A stretch of 64,000 bases of DNA from Balaenoptera acutorostrata. Its lineage: Eukaryota > Chordata > Mammalia > Artiodactyla > Balaenopteridae. This document shows, one piece after another, positions 48,180 through 59,359 of the stretch. Each line of letters starts with the position of its first letter. Within the stretch, counting starts at the first letter, position 1. Both the position numbers and the translations under genes were made by a program. The notes below the pieces were generated by a model. That model was not told the origin of the DNA and did no database searches. It saw only the letters and a program-made list of their open reading frames with translations. The stretch is taken from NCBI RefSeq assembly GCF_949987535.1, contig NC_080073.1, positions 22,626,116-22,690,115 of the forward strand, given 5' to 3'.

Positions 48180-48820
48180 GATCCAGGCTCAGGACACGCG
48201 AGGCAGAAACACCAGCGCGCAGCATCGGCAGAGCCGTTTCCATGCCCTCCCGCAGGGGCACCAACCTCCCCTCGCCTTCCCTCCCGGATTCAGGGCTTTG
48301 AGAAAGAGGGCGGCTGAGGCCCAGAGGCAGCCCTGGGCCTATGCCCCAAGCTCAGCCCCCGCCAAACCCCTCCTCCCGGAGCGACCCAAGGTCTAGCATC
48401 CAGCAAGCTGGCGCGCTCCACTGCAGCCCGCGTGGGAGGACCCGGGCTGTACACGTACTCTTTCGATCCTGCCCCCAGCCGGGAAGCAGAACCCGGGAAA
48501 GCAGCAAGCAGCGAGCGCCCTGGGAGGTGTTGCTGGAGGAGAATGCCGAGGAGCCCAGGATCGGTGCCCAGGCTGGCTGCAGAGCCAGAAAAAGGCAAAG
48601 GCTAGACAACGCAGCTGGAGGAAGCCTGGCGGATGGGAGGAGGCCAGGAAGGGATTTGGAAGGAAGGAGGGGTGGGGATGGAGAGCTGGGAGCACTAGAG
48701 AACTAAGGATCCGGAGCCTGGGCGCGCAACTGGTCCCCAGAGCCCGGTCTTGGCGATCGGGTGGGAGGGGGAGGGGGAGGGGGAGGGGTGCGGTGAAGGT
48801 GACGGGTGGAGTAAATGGAT
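48180..48820. promoter_or_regulatory. CpG-rich block (candidate CpG island)
   Basis: By hand count this stretch holds about 36 CpG dinucleotides in roughly 640 bp and is clearly GC-rich, while the rest of the window is strongly CpG-depleted. It lies about 0.9 kb downstream of the TAFA1 first coding exon on the gene's own strand. It may therefore be the inner edge of a promoter-associated island, an alternative or antisense promoter, or an intronic regulatory element. Several overlapping open frames here on both strands (for example 48341-48706 and 48393-48824) simply reflect high GC and lack any recognisable domain. Confidence 0.7.
48763..48788 (+). promoter_or_regulatory. G-quadruplex motif
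   Basis: Five runs of three to five G separated by single A residues ('gggagggggagggggagggg'), a textbook short-loop G-quadruplex pattern. It sits at the edge of the CpG-rich block and on the plus strand, so it is the template strand for TAFA1. Confidence 0.8.
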
Positions 48821-49039
48821 GCACAGGCTGAAGCTAAGCAGAAAATGGAAGGCAACCTTTCCGAGAACCAGGGCGGGTGAGGACAATCGAGCTGGGGGAA
48901 CAATAATGAGAAAGCTGGAGAGGCACAGAAGGAGAGAAAAATCCTGATTGAAGAGTAAGGCCATGGAAGGGTAAGAAATATACTTTGAACAGAAAACCGA
49001 AGAAAGCAAAATGCGTCTGGAACTCAAAATTCGATATAA

Positions 49040-49120
49040 GAAAAAAAAAAAAAAAAAACCACGCTAAAGAGAACTTGCCCCGGAAAATGCGGAGAGATAG
49101 GGGAAAAAAAAAAAAAGGCA
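49040..49120. repeat. A-rich runs
   Basis: Two poly-A runs (about 49040-49058 and 49104-49116) in otherwise unassigned DNA between the CpG block and the exon. No SINE body is attached. Confidence 0.6.
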
Positions 49121-49699
49121 TCGAGCATACCGCAAGAACAAAGTGAAAGAAGGGAGAAAGGAGAGGAGACAAACCAGACAAGAAATAGTAAGTTACTTTT
49201 TAATTTCTTTTTCACTGAAAAACTACTTACAAAGTTAATTTTGGCACTGACATCCGCACAAAATCTCTAGCCACATACACACCAAGATTATGGTATCTAT
49301 GCCAGATAAAAATGCATCCCAGGAACACGGACACATTATTTTCTTGGTTGCAAAGATCATATTTTGCCTCCTTAAAAATTCCTCAAGTCTTGAAAGTTAT
49401 CCCACCTTTTGCAGAATATTTCGCTCTTGGCCAAAGTATCCCAAAACAAACGACTTCTACTTTTTAAGGTGTGTGCCAAGGGGTGGTGGGACTCTTAGAG
49501 AAAACCACCTTTTCTGAGAAGTTATTAGAAATACCTCCAAGACATTTTAGTGTTCCCCCTCTTGCCCCAAAGCATCCAGCCAACAAGTCTTGAAATTCAG
49601 AGGCAAGCTGCCCACCCTGTAGCACTTTCTGTCACTTGCCTTCAACCATCTGTTAAAAGACAGCGGTGAGACGGGAGGCTGCTGTGGAGCCAGCTTCCA

Positions 49700-49705
49700 A
49701 CTTAC
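49700..49705 (-). other. TAFA1: TAFA1 splice donor
   Basis: Reads 'gtaagt' on the minus strand directly after the last exon base (49706), the consensus 5' splice site. It fixes the 3' edge of the coding exon. Confidence 0.9.
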
Positions 49706-49826
49706 CTGGTCTGCGCAGGTGATGGTGCTGGAAAGTGTGCTGAAGGGATCCATGGCAGAGCAGCATCGCACAAGCACTTATCCACAAATACAGGACCCAG
49801 GGCATCGCAGAGACCACTGCCATTCT
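49706..49826 (-). CDS. TAFA1: TAFA1 first coding exon (partial gene)
   Basis: TAFA1 (FAM19A1) is a small secreted chemokine-like neuropeptide of the TAFA family, expressed mainly in brain; GPR1 has been reported as a receptor. On the minus strand the ATG is at 49823-49821. The frame gives 39 residues plus one base, starting [20 protein letters not shown] and ending F-Q-Q-H-H-L-H-R-P. This is the family signal peptide and the start of the mature protein. I recall the human protein as having M at residue 3 and S at residue 8, where this sequence has V and P. The exon ends 'agaccag' followed by donor 'gtaagt', phase 1. On the 5' side 'tctgatgttctctttag' is a good acceptor, so this is probably exon 2 with a non-coding exon 1 further right; a first exon continuing upstream cannot be excluded. 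The Cys-rich downstream exons were not found, as expected for a gene with very long introns. Confidence 0.92.
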
Positions 49827-49845
49827 CTAAAGAGAACATCAGACA
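49827..49845 (-). other. TAFA1: Candidate TAFA1 splice acceptor
   Basis: On the minus strand 'tctgatgttctctttag' gives a branch-point-like 'ctgat', a pyrimidine tract and AG, three bases before the ATG. An alternative AG two bases later is also possible. The acceptor implies a non-coding exon upstream (higher coordinates). Confidence 0.65.
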
Positions 49846-49849
49846 GGAA

Positions 49850-52800
49850 GGATTACCCCCGGGTTTGAGCCCCCAGCTCCGTCAGTCCCACTGGTGAGAG
49901 AAGGGGGGTCTCAGACGTCATGTGCCTTTGCTACTTTGCTGGTTAGAATTAATGACCCAGCAGAGGTCATGCCACAAAGTGGGATTGAGGGAGGTCACTC
50001 TCCACGAGATCATGAATCCATTTTTGAAATTATTCAAAACCAAACTCTTAGGATGGCCAAAATACAGAAATAAAGTTTTTGACTATCTGTTAGGCAGTTT
50101 GAAACACTGTATCCTGACTAAACATGCAGTTTTACACAATGATCTTTAAGCTATAGTTATTCCAGGCATTGAAAGGCTGCACGCTCCTGTTCATTCTAAC
50201 TTCATTGCAAGTCTGACATAAGCCTGGAAGGAAATAGTGGATTCTTTTTTTTTTTTTTTTTTTTTTTAATTCTACAGTCATGAATTTTTAATTCCAATGC
50301 TGTCGCCTAAACTAAGTAATCATTTCTCAGAGGCATGTTGTAATCTCCTAAAAGAGCTGGTCTTTTTGGCTGGACTTAAAACCAGAAAGAATTATCTTCA
50401 GCCAAAATGAGTTTCGGATACAAGATCTAAGCATCTCTCCTAGAGCAAACCATAATTTACAATATTGCTTTGCCTCCTAAGATCCTATCGTGGCATTTGT
50501 TGTAGTGTTGATGAATATGCATATACAGGTGGTATATGTATTTATGGATGAACATCCACCTTTTCTTAAGCGCTGAAACTTTGACAGTCTTCTCGGCACC
50601 TATGAGAATCTTAGGAGCTACAAAGGCTCAACTGTGCTGCATATTGTCCAGTTTCTCAAACAACACCTTATGCTGCATTTCATATTTATCAAATTAGTCA
50701 AACTTGAAGCATCACCCTTAGCCAGTGACATGGAAGCATTTTCTATACAGGAATCCAGTTAAGTATATGCTTTTTTCCTAGATAGAGCTTTGGAACCTAG
50801 ATTGTTTCTTTTTTTCATCTTTCCACTGTCAAATCACACACTTCAAGTATTTCAACGCTACATTTAAAACCTCCTAGTGACCTCCCAGTGTGGCTTCTTT
50901 ATTCGTGGAAATTGGTACTCTTTCCAAAGCTGTGATGTTCAGCAAGCGAAACATATACATTATATGTGTGTGTGTATATAGACATAATACAAGATAATTT
51001 ATGGGTTTTAGGAGAGAGAGTGATGTAGTCTTTAAGAAGGGTTTTAGAACTATAATAGACAAATGGTGGCAACCATAATTAAGTGCAAAGTAGGAAAACA
51101 TTATTTTCAACAGCATGGTGCCTTTCATGCCCCGGTAGGTGATTCACATAGACCATTCACTTTATAATTAGTTTCACAGCCCACTGTTTACTTTTGTGTA
51201 CAACGGATTTAACCTCATTGTCTTCAGAACTATCAGTGTACCACAGATGCATTCTCTTCAGTAAAGATAAAGAACAACACCCCTCCTATGAATTCTGGAA
51301 TGAATGCATTTGGGTGCCTTTTCAAAATACCCTGCAAATTACAGAAAGACAAAATAGAGGTGACTGTGGCATGCAATGATTGCTTGTGAATTTCAGTTAA
51401 AATGCACTAGGAATTCATCTAAACTTGAAGAAAGCCTACCACAAGCAAAACAGTTTTTCAATGACAGCTTTCCACACAGATCTTAGCACTCAAAAAGATT
51501 GCTGTGACTTGACGTTTGCAGTATTTTCCTTCTTTTCCTTTTTTTCATTTAACTTTCTTTAATTCTCAGCATTACTTCCAAGGTTCCTGCATATAGCTCT
51601 CTTTGCTCACTCTCTTACCAAGAGGTTGTCTCTACGGTAATAGTTGTTTCCCCCACCCAAAATAATGCATTCAGCCCTACATAGTTCTCTAGACCTGACT
51701 GAATAGGTTTGAAATCTGCTTTCTGAATCTTAAATCCTTAAAGAGGCTTCTTACCTGAAAAATCCAGCCAAGAGCAGAGTACTCTATTAGTGTTCATTGG
51801 AAAGCTCTAACACTTTCTAAAATCCATCTGTGCCACAATTGGAGATTTTTTTAAAAAGAGCTTTCCAATAATCTTCTTTATCAGGATTTAAAAAATATGT
51901 TTTTCTCTTCCGATGCTACTCCCACAGTAAAGAAGACATTGGGTTCATTCAGACTGTATTGTCAGAAAAGGAACCAAGGTTTGAGGGCTGGAAACCTTGT
52001 CATTTTCACCTTTAAATCATCTCCTGGCGTCACCTCTGCCTGACGAGACCTTTGAAGTGATGGTGAGATAATGTGCGGTTTCCTGATGAGAATCAGTTTA
52101 TAGTTAATGAGGGGCCATCCCCACTCCAGTGCATTCAGGGCAGAGTAAGGCAGCAAAATGTAGGAGCAGGGCTGCTATATGGCGCTGTAAGTAGCAATAG
52201 TCTCTTTCAATACATCCCTCCTCTGTAAAGTATCACATGTCTTAAAGTGACATTACCCTTTATTACAGCTACAGTGAATTGTAATACCTGCCCACTAACT
52301 CTTGAACAACTCAAGCAGCACTTTAACACTGTATTGCCGGGTACGTCGTTCTCTTAGAGATTTTACAGATACTATTCATTTGCCGAAAGAGTAAAGAGGG
52401 AAGGAGAAACAAAAGAAAAAAGCGTTCTGCAAAATACTGATAGTGTTAATGGGTGTTAGACTCTAACAGCAAATGGGAAAGTGAAATGTAAGCCATTTCT
52501 TACCTCTTAATATTCTTTTAACCAGTAAGTTAACCCAAAATATTGTTGAGTTTACACAAATTTAAGTCTGTCGATTGTTTTTGGCAGCTAAATCTGGGAA
52601 TATGGTCTATCTAGACTACAATATAGATGTTTATAAGCATAAGCCCAAAGCAAACCTTCTGAGTTTTTTAACATGTTTAATAAATAGAAGTATGTCATTT
52701 TCAGCATCGACGACTGGATTTTGATAAAGAAATATGCTCAAGACATTTTTTAAAAATTTCCCTCAAATAACATGCTGGGGTGGGGAGAGGAAACACTCAG

Positions 52801-52955
52801 AAGTTCAACATTTTGTTTCTAGTATTATGGTTTAGACACTTTCTTCTTTGGAAATATAATGTCATTGTACCTACACATCATCGATGCATATAAGGTGACC
52901 TAGTTTTCACTTACAGATTGCACTAGTAATGATTCATTCCAATAACTCAATCAGT
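49850..52955. other. 5' flank or first intron of TAFA1
   Basis: No exon could be identified. The stretch holds a 23-base T-run at 50245-50267, possibly the tail of an old antisense insertion, and otherwise AT-rich unique-looking DNA. The non-coding first exon of TAFA1 may lie here, but nothing in the sequence proves it. Confidence 0.45.
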
Positions 52956-52959
52956 TATT

Positions 52960-53065
52960 TCATGAATCACTTATAAAGCACCTACTATGTGTTAGATGCT
53001 TGGAGACAAGGCAGAAAACAAGACTGATGTGATTGCCACTGTCATAGATCATACTGTCTAGTCTT
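52960..53065 (-). repeat. L2 3' end remnant, antisense
   Basis: 'aaagcacctactatgtgtta', 'gatgcttggagacaaggcag' and 'gattgccactgtcatagatc' follow the inverted L2 end. Confidence 0.5.
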
Positions 53066-53519
53066 TCATTGTTTTTTTAAATCAAGGTAGTTCTCATAAT
53101 ATTCCAGCCTCAGAAACCTCTTCAAGTGCCTCAGAATACTCTCTTGCCTTTCACAGGCATTATAAGGAAGGTTTGATGCTGCAGTGTGTCTTTAGAAGCC
53201 ATTCTCTCCTCTCCTGTTACACAGAGTGAGAGAATGAGAGACCCTTCAGACGCATCAGTCTTCCCCACTGGTCCTGCACAGTTGCACAATACACACAGAA
53301 TAGCTCTTTGGACCCTAACAACCATTTATTAAAGCTCATCATTAAACAAAGTTCAAGATAACAGTAAATACAAATCTTAGAATGAGAATAAGTCAAGAGT
53401 GCCAAAGTTCTAGATGGTGTTGCGTGTTTCATTTCTGTCATTCATTATTGTTGAGTTGGTGAGTATATATAGAAAGCTCACACCGACTGTTCAATATCAA
53501 GACAAAAATGATAATAACT

Positions 53520-53780
53520 ACAGTAGCAGCAGGTAAGGTTTATTGAACCTTCACCATGTGCTGGCACTACTCTATAGTATGTTGCTTATAAGGTGCAATT
53601 TAATCCTTTTTACCACCCCATAAGATAGGTGTAATGATTATTGTCTTCATTCATGGATGGGGAACCAGAGGGTGAATAGGGAGATTAAGAAACTTGCTCA
53701 AGGTATTATAGCTACTAAGTGATAGAGCAGATTTCAAACCCCAATGATCTGGGTCAAGAGCCCACCTCCTAAACACTAGG
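53520..53780 (-). repeat. MIR SINE remnant, antisense
   Basis: Near-complete inverted MIR: 'ttcaccatgtgctggcacta', 'taatcctttttaccacccca', 'taagataggtgtaatgatta', 'agattaagaaacttgctcaa' and 'gctactaagtgatagagcag'. Confidence 0.7.
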
Positions 53781-53954
53781 ATTAAACACTTCATGGAAAA
53801 AACAACCCTCCAAAATTAACCATTATATTTTCTCATTTCTTTACCATTAAGATACACTCAAAAAATTATTATACATTCATTCAAGACTTATATACGGAGC
53901 GCATTCCAGGCATTTGAAATATAGAAATGTGGAAGGTAGTACTTACCCCATGTC

Positions 53955-53985
53955 TTTGTTTTTGTTTTTGTTTTTGGTTTGTTTC
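53955..53985. repeat. (TTTTTG)n simple repeat
   Basis: Four units of 'gtttttgtttttgtttttg' type. Minor microsatellite. Confidence 0.6.
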
Positions 53986-54479
53986 TGTTATGCTAATGCA
54001 TTAAAAATAAAAGGAAGTTCACATTTGCTAATAAAGGCTACCATTTGAAAACTGTACATTATATTTTTCATTTCTAGGGATTAAACTAAGGCTCAACATA
54101 GTTTCTTATCTACAATTCAATTTAATAAACTTGAAACACATACTCATGGATTATGTTCAAGGCACTCAGGCATTGTTAGATTTTTTTTTAAACAACTGGA
54201 ATAAAGACTTTCCCTTACATTTTTAAGTGGCTTCTATATATGTGATGGAACAAGAATATCAACCTAGTTCCATTTCCTCTTCCAAATACCTTGTCCACTG
54301 TATTGCAGCCAATGATCATTTTCCCTAATAATATAAGCATCAACGGATATTGACATTTAAGGCAATTTAGTCCATTCTTCCATCTCAAAGCAAAATTACT
54401 CTCATACCTTTCAAAGAAGTTAGGCCTTTGCACTTTTCACCATGGTAGGACTCCATCACTTGATCACTTTATTGTTTAG

Positions 54480-54780
54480 TGGGCCATAATGTTCTGGCCA
54501 ATGAGGTGTCAACAAAACTGACGGTATCTCTTTGCGGCTGGAGCATTTAATTGTTGAAGTAACACCCTCTAGATCCCTCTTTGCCTCTGGAACAGGGACT
54601 AGTTACACTACCTGCCTGGATTCTTGAGAGACTGCAAAGAGCAGAGGCATCCCCTTCCCCTACCCACCCACAATAGATGTAGGTAGTAAATAAGAAATAT
54701 TCTGTTCTTTAGGCAGTTGAGATTTGGGGGCTATTTGTTATTGCACTATAACCTAGTCTATCCTGACTGATGAAGACTTT
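54480..54780 (+). repeat. Possible MaLR-like LTR remnant
   Basis: 'tctggccaatgaggtgtcaa', 'gctggagcatttaattgttg', 'gcagttgagatttgggggct' and 'ataacctagtctatcctgac' mirror the landmarks of the element at 34010-34355, in the same order and orientation. Family name uncertain. Confidence 0.45.
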
Positions 54781-54799
54781 AACCTATATTGATCATGTA

Positions 54800-54905
54800 T
54801 TAACTGAATTTTTATGTTCCATATACTGCCCTAAGCTCTGAGGAGACAGCAGTATACACATCAGACCCAGTTCCTGCCTTCACAGAGCCCCCTGCTATAG
54901 AAATC
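54800..54905 (-). repeat. L2 remnant, antisense
   Basis: 'ctgccctaagctctgaggag', 'acagcagtatacacatcaga' and 'ttcctgccttcacagagccc' fit the inverted L2 3' region. Confidence 0.5.
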
Positions 54906-54909
54906 CATT

Positions 54910-56630
54910 GGAGATTTTTGATCAGAGCAGTGATAAATCCAGAGCATTGATGATTGCAGCTAGAATCCCTTCAGGTTCTTATAAGTCAGGAGTTATAAAC
55001 TGATCACTTACGTGCCCACAGCCATGCCCTGCTCAATCATTCGGTTATACAAGCACAATACTGCAAAAGGCAATGGACTACAGCACAATTGTTTTAGTTC
55101 TTCCAGTTACATGAATTCAAGATACCTACTCAGTTGGGCCAAACTCCTAAATATATACATTTCAAATACAGTATCTATGTATATGTACATTTGTTTATGT
55201 AAAAAAGAGAGAAAATCCTATTTACCAGAACTTCTCCCCATGGAGAAACCCACATTTACTCAGAAGAAAGGCCCAATGAAAATAATTGGGAGTGAAAGAT
55301 AAAACACTCAGAATGCTTAAATAGCCAAGAATGTTCAGCATATTGCCCCACATAATAAAAGGCAGGGGGAGGGAGGAATGGCAGATAGAGGATGCAATAG
55401 GGCAGAAACCTGGAGGGAGGAAAAAATGGTGGGGGGCAGAGAAGCACAGAGAGAGATAAAGAGAGAGAGAGAGAAATGCAGAGGCTCTCCAGAGGCTTGG
55501 AAGAAAAGAACTGAGAACAGAAATGTCCAAAGGGGATTTCCTGGTGGAAAACTATATCCTGTGGAATAGGACTCCACCCTGCGTCTCTTCAAATGATTAC
55601 AAAAGCTTCAAAATACAAAAAACTCATGTATACTACATGTTACTAAGTTAACTGGGAAACCCACTGAAGGGGTAAAATCCTGGATCCAGGCCCAAAGTAC
55701 CACCAGAAAATCCCTCATTCCCCTGATGACCACACTTTTCATTTCTCGGCATTAGAAATAAAAGCCATCCTTACTTTAGTTTAAGAACAATCCACTTAAT
55801 AATTTGGCTAATTTGAATTCACAAATGTGCAGGGAAAACAAATTTGAGACATGCAAGATTTTATGTCTATGCATATTTCTAAATTGAAAAACAACTAAAG
55901 GAATTTAAATAAATTACATCTGGGCTGAGAAAGATGCCAAGTTTTGGTCCAATGCAAATGAAAGTGGTTTAGATGTATGCCATTTAAAACAGTTCTAAGT
56001 ATTTCTTGAAATAACGCATTTTGGTTGTGATTTCACAATGCTGATGTTTTTTCTTGTTCCATTTCAATGGCTGATGGAAATGAAGGCGTGGATGAGAGGA
56101 TCATTACCATTATCTCTAATCTATATGCCTTCTGTAACTTTGAAGCCCAATTTCTCTTTTCTGTAGTCACTGGGGCTACCTATCAGTTGGCTGACAATGT
56201 CTATTTTCAGTCCCTGATCATGAGAAGACAATATACCTTTTCCCTTGGCTAAGTAATAATGTTACCCTATCTTTCTCCCATAACCCAATTGCATAAATCA
56301 TTTGTGTTGCATCACTCTTTTTCTGGAACTCACTTAAAATTTTCCTGTCTACCCTGGTGTCCTAGTATGTGCCCCATACCAGATACACAGCAACACCCCT
56401 AGCTTGTCAGTCTTACTTTGGGGCCTAAATAAAGTTTATATACTTGTCTTATTTACTACTCTATTCTGTACCTGGCATTTTTTCAAAATACATTTCAGCT
56501 AAGATGAGGAAAAGGATAATGAAGAGAAAGCAGGTGAAGTACAACAACAGAATGGCAGTTTAAATAATATATAATATTGATGGTGATTGATGATCATATA
56601 ATAATGATGATGACGATACTACTGTATTAG
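54910..56630. other. Unassigned DNA with purine-rich patch
   Basis: 55362-55500 is purine-rich ('agagagagagagagaaatgc'). The overlapping frames on both strands at 55222-55592 arise from this bias and show no domain. The rest is AT-rich with nothing I can name. Confidence 0.5.
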
Positions 56631-56639
56631 TACCCTTTT

Positions 56640-56885
56640 TTTTTGGCAGGGGAGACTCTTTCTATGTGCCATGCCCTGGTTCAGCGTTCACATGCTGTGT
56701 CTCATTTAATTCTCACAAAAATGCTAATAGGTCTGTATTACAGTGATCTTTATTTTATGGGTGAAAATACAAATTTCAGAGAAGTCAAGTGATTGAACTA
56801 ATGCCACACCTCTAGTAAGGTTGAAAAACTTTGATGCAAACTCACATTTGATTTTCAGAGCCTAAGCTCTAAGCAACCAAATTCT
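56640..56885 (-). repeat. MIR SINE remnant, antisense
   Basis: 'ctatgtgccatgccctggtt', 'ctcatttaattctcacaaaa', 'atgggtgaaaatacaaattt' and 'cacacctctagtaaggttga' follow inverted MIR order. Confidence 0.6.
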
Positions 56886-57839
56886 AGGCAAGCAATATTG
56901 GCAAGAAATAAAAAATTTTACATGATAAAGATAAAAGACCAAGTAAGAAAAGTAAGATGAGCCTAATGTGAAGTTTGAACGTGAAATGCAAGCATCAGTG
57001 GTACAAAGGAAGCACTATTTTGACTCTAAGCTTCCTAGCAGTAGAAGTGAAGAAGAGAAAAATTATTTCTTAAAAATTTACAGCATCCATAAGGTAAAAA
57101 ACCAAACAAAAGCACACAAACCAAAAAAAGCCAAACAACTGCTCCAGAAGGAATAAAAATTAATGGTAACAGACAAATGAGCAGAGGCTGAATCATTTTC
57201 TATAAAACTGGTGATTCTCAGTTCTGTAATTTGGATCTGGATACATAATGCAGAATTTTCCGTAACTGTAAGAAAAGGGAAATGGAAGGCAAAATTTCTC
57301 TTAGGCTGGAAGAAAAGATAACCTTTGTGTCGGAGTTTCATTTTCCACCTCCAGCAGCCTATCTCTACAATCACTTTATCAATTATAATTCCTCATTGCT
57401 TATCTTGTCTGTCTTCCAGGCAGCAGAGAAAGAAAGAATAAGGTCATTTCTTTTGTTCTTCCACATCTCATCTCCTTATTCTGCTTTTAGAACAGAAAGA
57501 AAGTTGAAACCACAAACAGCTTCACCTCCATTGCACTAATCAAAGTAATAAATGAACTGTCCTTTTAGAGACCAAGTGGTCTCTTCCTTACGAGAATATG
57601 AACATATTTTATAAGCACGTAAAGGTCATGAAAATGACTGCTTTGATGATAATAAAGAAAATAACATGATTTCTATGGTTTATAAAACTCTCAGATTCAT
57701 AGCCGGATTCATAATCGCTATCCCCCATAACTACTCTGATCTAAGAAATGGCCCTTCACCCTCTCAATGGTTCAGCCAGAAATGAAGACGGCCATCTCCC
57801 TCTCCATGAACTCCCTCTTTCAACGTCACTTCCTATCAA

Positions 57840-58545
57840 TTTGACTTCCAGTCTATGTCTTAAATCTCTCTATTCTCTCCCTCTCCATTCAAACATCTTC
57901 ACCCAAGTTACCACCATCTTTCACCTGAACTATGGTAATACTTTCCTAACTAGTCCACTTGCCTTCAAATGTGTACATCCCACCCATCTCTTCCCCACTC
58001 TGCAGCCGGAAGGAATGTGTTTGAGGTGCGTGTTGATCATGCCACTCTTGTTATTTGAAAATCTTTCAATGGTTTTTCATTGAGCTTAAAATAAAGCCCA
58101 AGTTCATGACCATGGTTGACAGGGCTCTGCATGAGTTGGCCCCTCTCTACTTCTCTAGCCTCATCTTTTACAAACACTCTCACTCTCGGCTCCTACTATA
58201 CTCCTCTCTTGGATCCTTGAGTAGGATAGGGAAACTTTCCCCCAGTTGTCTTCTGGAATGCTCCAAACCAGATCAACTCGTTGTGGTTATGCTCTCATAG
58301 CCCTCAGGATATCATCTCTATAGGTTAACGACCATTGTAAATAACTATTTCTGGAATTATTTATGATATCTGGTTTACCTCTTTACCAGAATCACCATGA
58401 GAGAAGGAAAACTGGCACCTTGCTCAGTACCATATCTTCAGAATCGAGCCTAGATATACTACCTGACATATAGTAGGCACTCAAATGTTGGCATCATAAA
58501 TAAATAATAATCAATGAATCAAAAATAAAATATAAGGCCACTATC
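57840..58545 (+). repeat. L2 LINE 3' end, sense
   Basis: A long L2 relic in order: 'ctgaactatggtaatacttt', 'cctaactagtccacttgcct', 'gttgatcatgccactcttgt', 'tcttcaatggtttttcattg'-like text, 'gggctctgcatgagttggcc', 'cctcatcttttacaaacact', and the terminus 'acatatagtaggcactcaaa'. The open frames at 57748-58083 and 58055-58300 are residues of the L2 frame or chance, not genes. Confidence 0.65.
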
Positions 58546-58776
58546 AAGATGGCATGCACAGCAAACTGTTTTTCTAGAAATAAGTAGATTTTGTACCCTC
58601 CTCAGTAGCCTTTATTCATTCTTTTTGGTAGCACACACGTATGAAGTGGCGATACATATTAAGGATGACTCCCTTGTTCTGTGTGAGTCTATTGTTATGG
58701 CACTAAGTAAAGGAAATTGGCCCGTATATTGTTTAAACCCTTAGCTACCTGCCACTAAATCTGTGTTGGAGTCTTC

Positions 58777-58795
58777 TTTTTTTTTTTTTTTTTTT
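58777..58795. repeat. Poly-T run
   Basis: Nineteen T residues in unassigned DNA. No attached SINE or LINE body recognised. Confidence 0.7.
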
Positions 58796-59139
58796 GCTAG
58801 AAGAAAAAAATGAAACTGTCCTGAATTTTCAGCCCTGGTTCTTAGTATTTGATATCCAAATATGATCTGATGGTAGAACTCACAGTTGATCCCTGGAGAA
58901 TAAAGAAAAGTCTACAAATGTTAAAAATAAAAAGAAAGCACTTAGAATTTCATTATACTGAACCTAGAAGAAATCCCCCCAAAAGCCTCCTAGTCCAGCC
59001 TCTCTGTTCTAGAGGAAATAAAAAGACCTAAGAACAGGAAGAGGCTTACCTGAGGGAATACACTGACTTCACTTGTGTGGGTCACGTTAGAATACATCTC
59101 CTCATCTGATGTTCTCTCTCTTTCTCTCCCTCTCACAGC

Positions 59140-59355
59140 ACTATCCAGCAGAACTTTCTGCAATACTAGAAATGTTCTGTATCTGTGCTGGCCAAGATGG
59201 TAGCCACTATCCACGTGTGGCTATCAAGCACTTGAAATGTGGCTAGTGCAACCAAGGAAATGAATTTTTTAATTTTTAATTTTATTTCATTTTAACTAAT
59301 TTAAACTTAAATAGCCTCATATGTCTAGCGGATACTTTACTGAACAGCACAGCTC
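59140..59355 (+). repeat. DNA-transposon-like MER element
   Basis: Starts 'cagcactatccagcagaact' and ends 'tgaacagcacagctctaaaa', with inner inverted-type text 'ggtagccactatccacgtgt' and 'catatgtctagcggatactt'. The near-palindromic layout suggests a non-autonomous DNA transposon of the MER class. A second partial copy is at 29365. Confidence 0.55.
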
Positions 59356-59359
59356 TAAA

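Noticed and set aside
48341..48824. Several overlapping frames on both strands in the GC-rich block
   Set aside because: High GC lowers stop-codon frequency. No recognisable domain, no splice or start context, and frames overlap on both strands.
49547..49777. 76-codon minus-strand frame across the TAFA1 exon
   Set aside because: It is in a different frame from the TAFA1 peptide and runs through the splice donor into the intron.
55222..55592. Overlapping frames on both strands near the GA-rich patch
   Set aside because: Low-complexity purine/pyrimidine bias produces Ser/Leu/Pro-rich and Arg/Glu-rich frames without any domain.
57748..58300. Two overlapping plus-strand frames of 111 and 81 codons
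   Set aside because: They coincide with a sense L2 LINE 3' end and are chance or relic frames.
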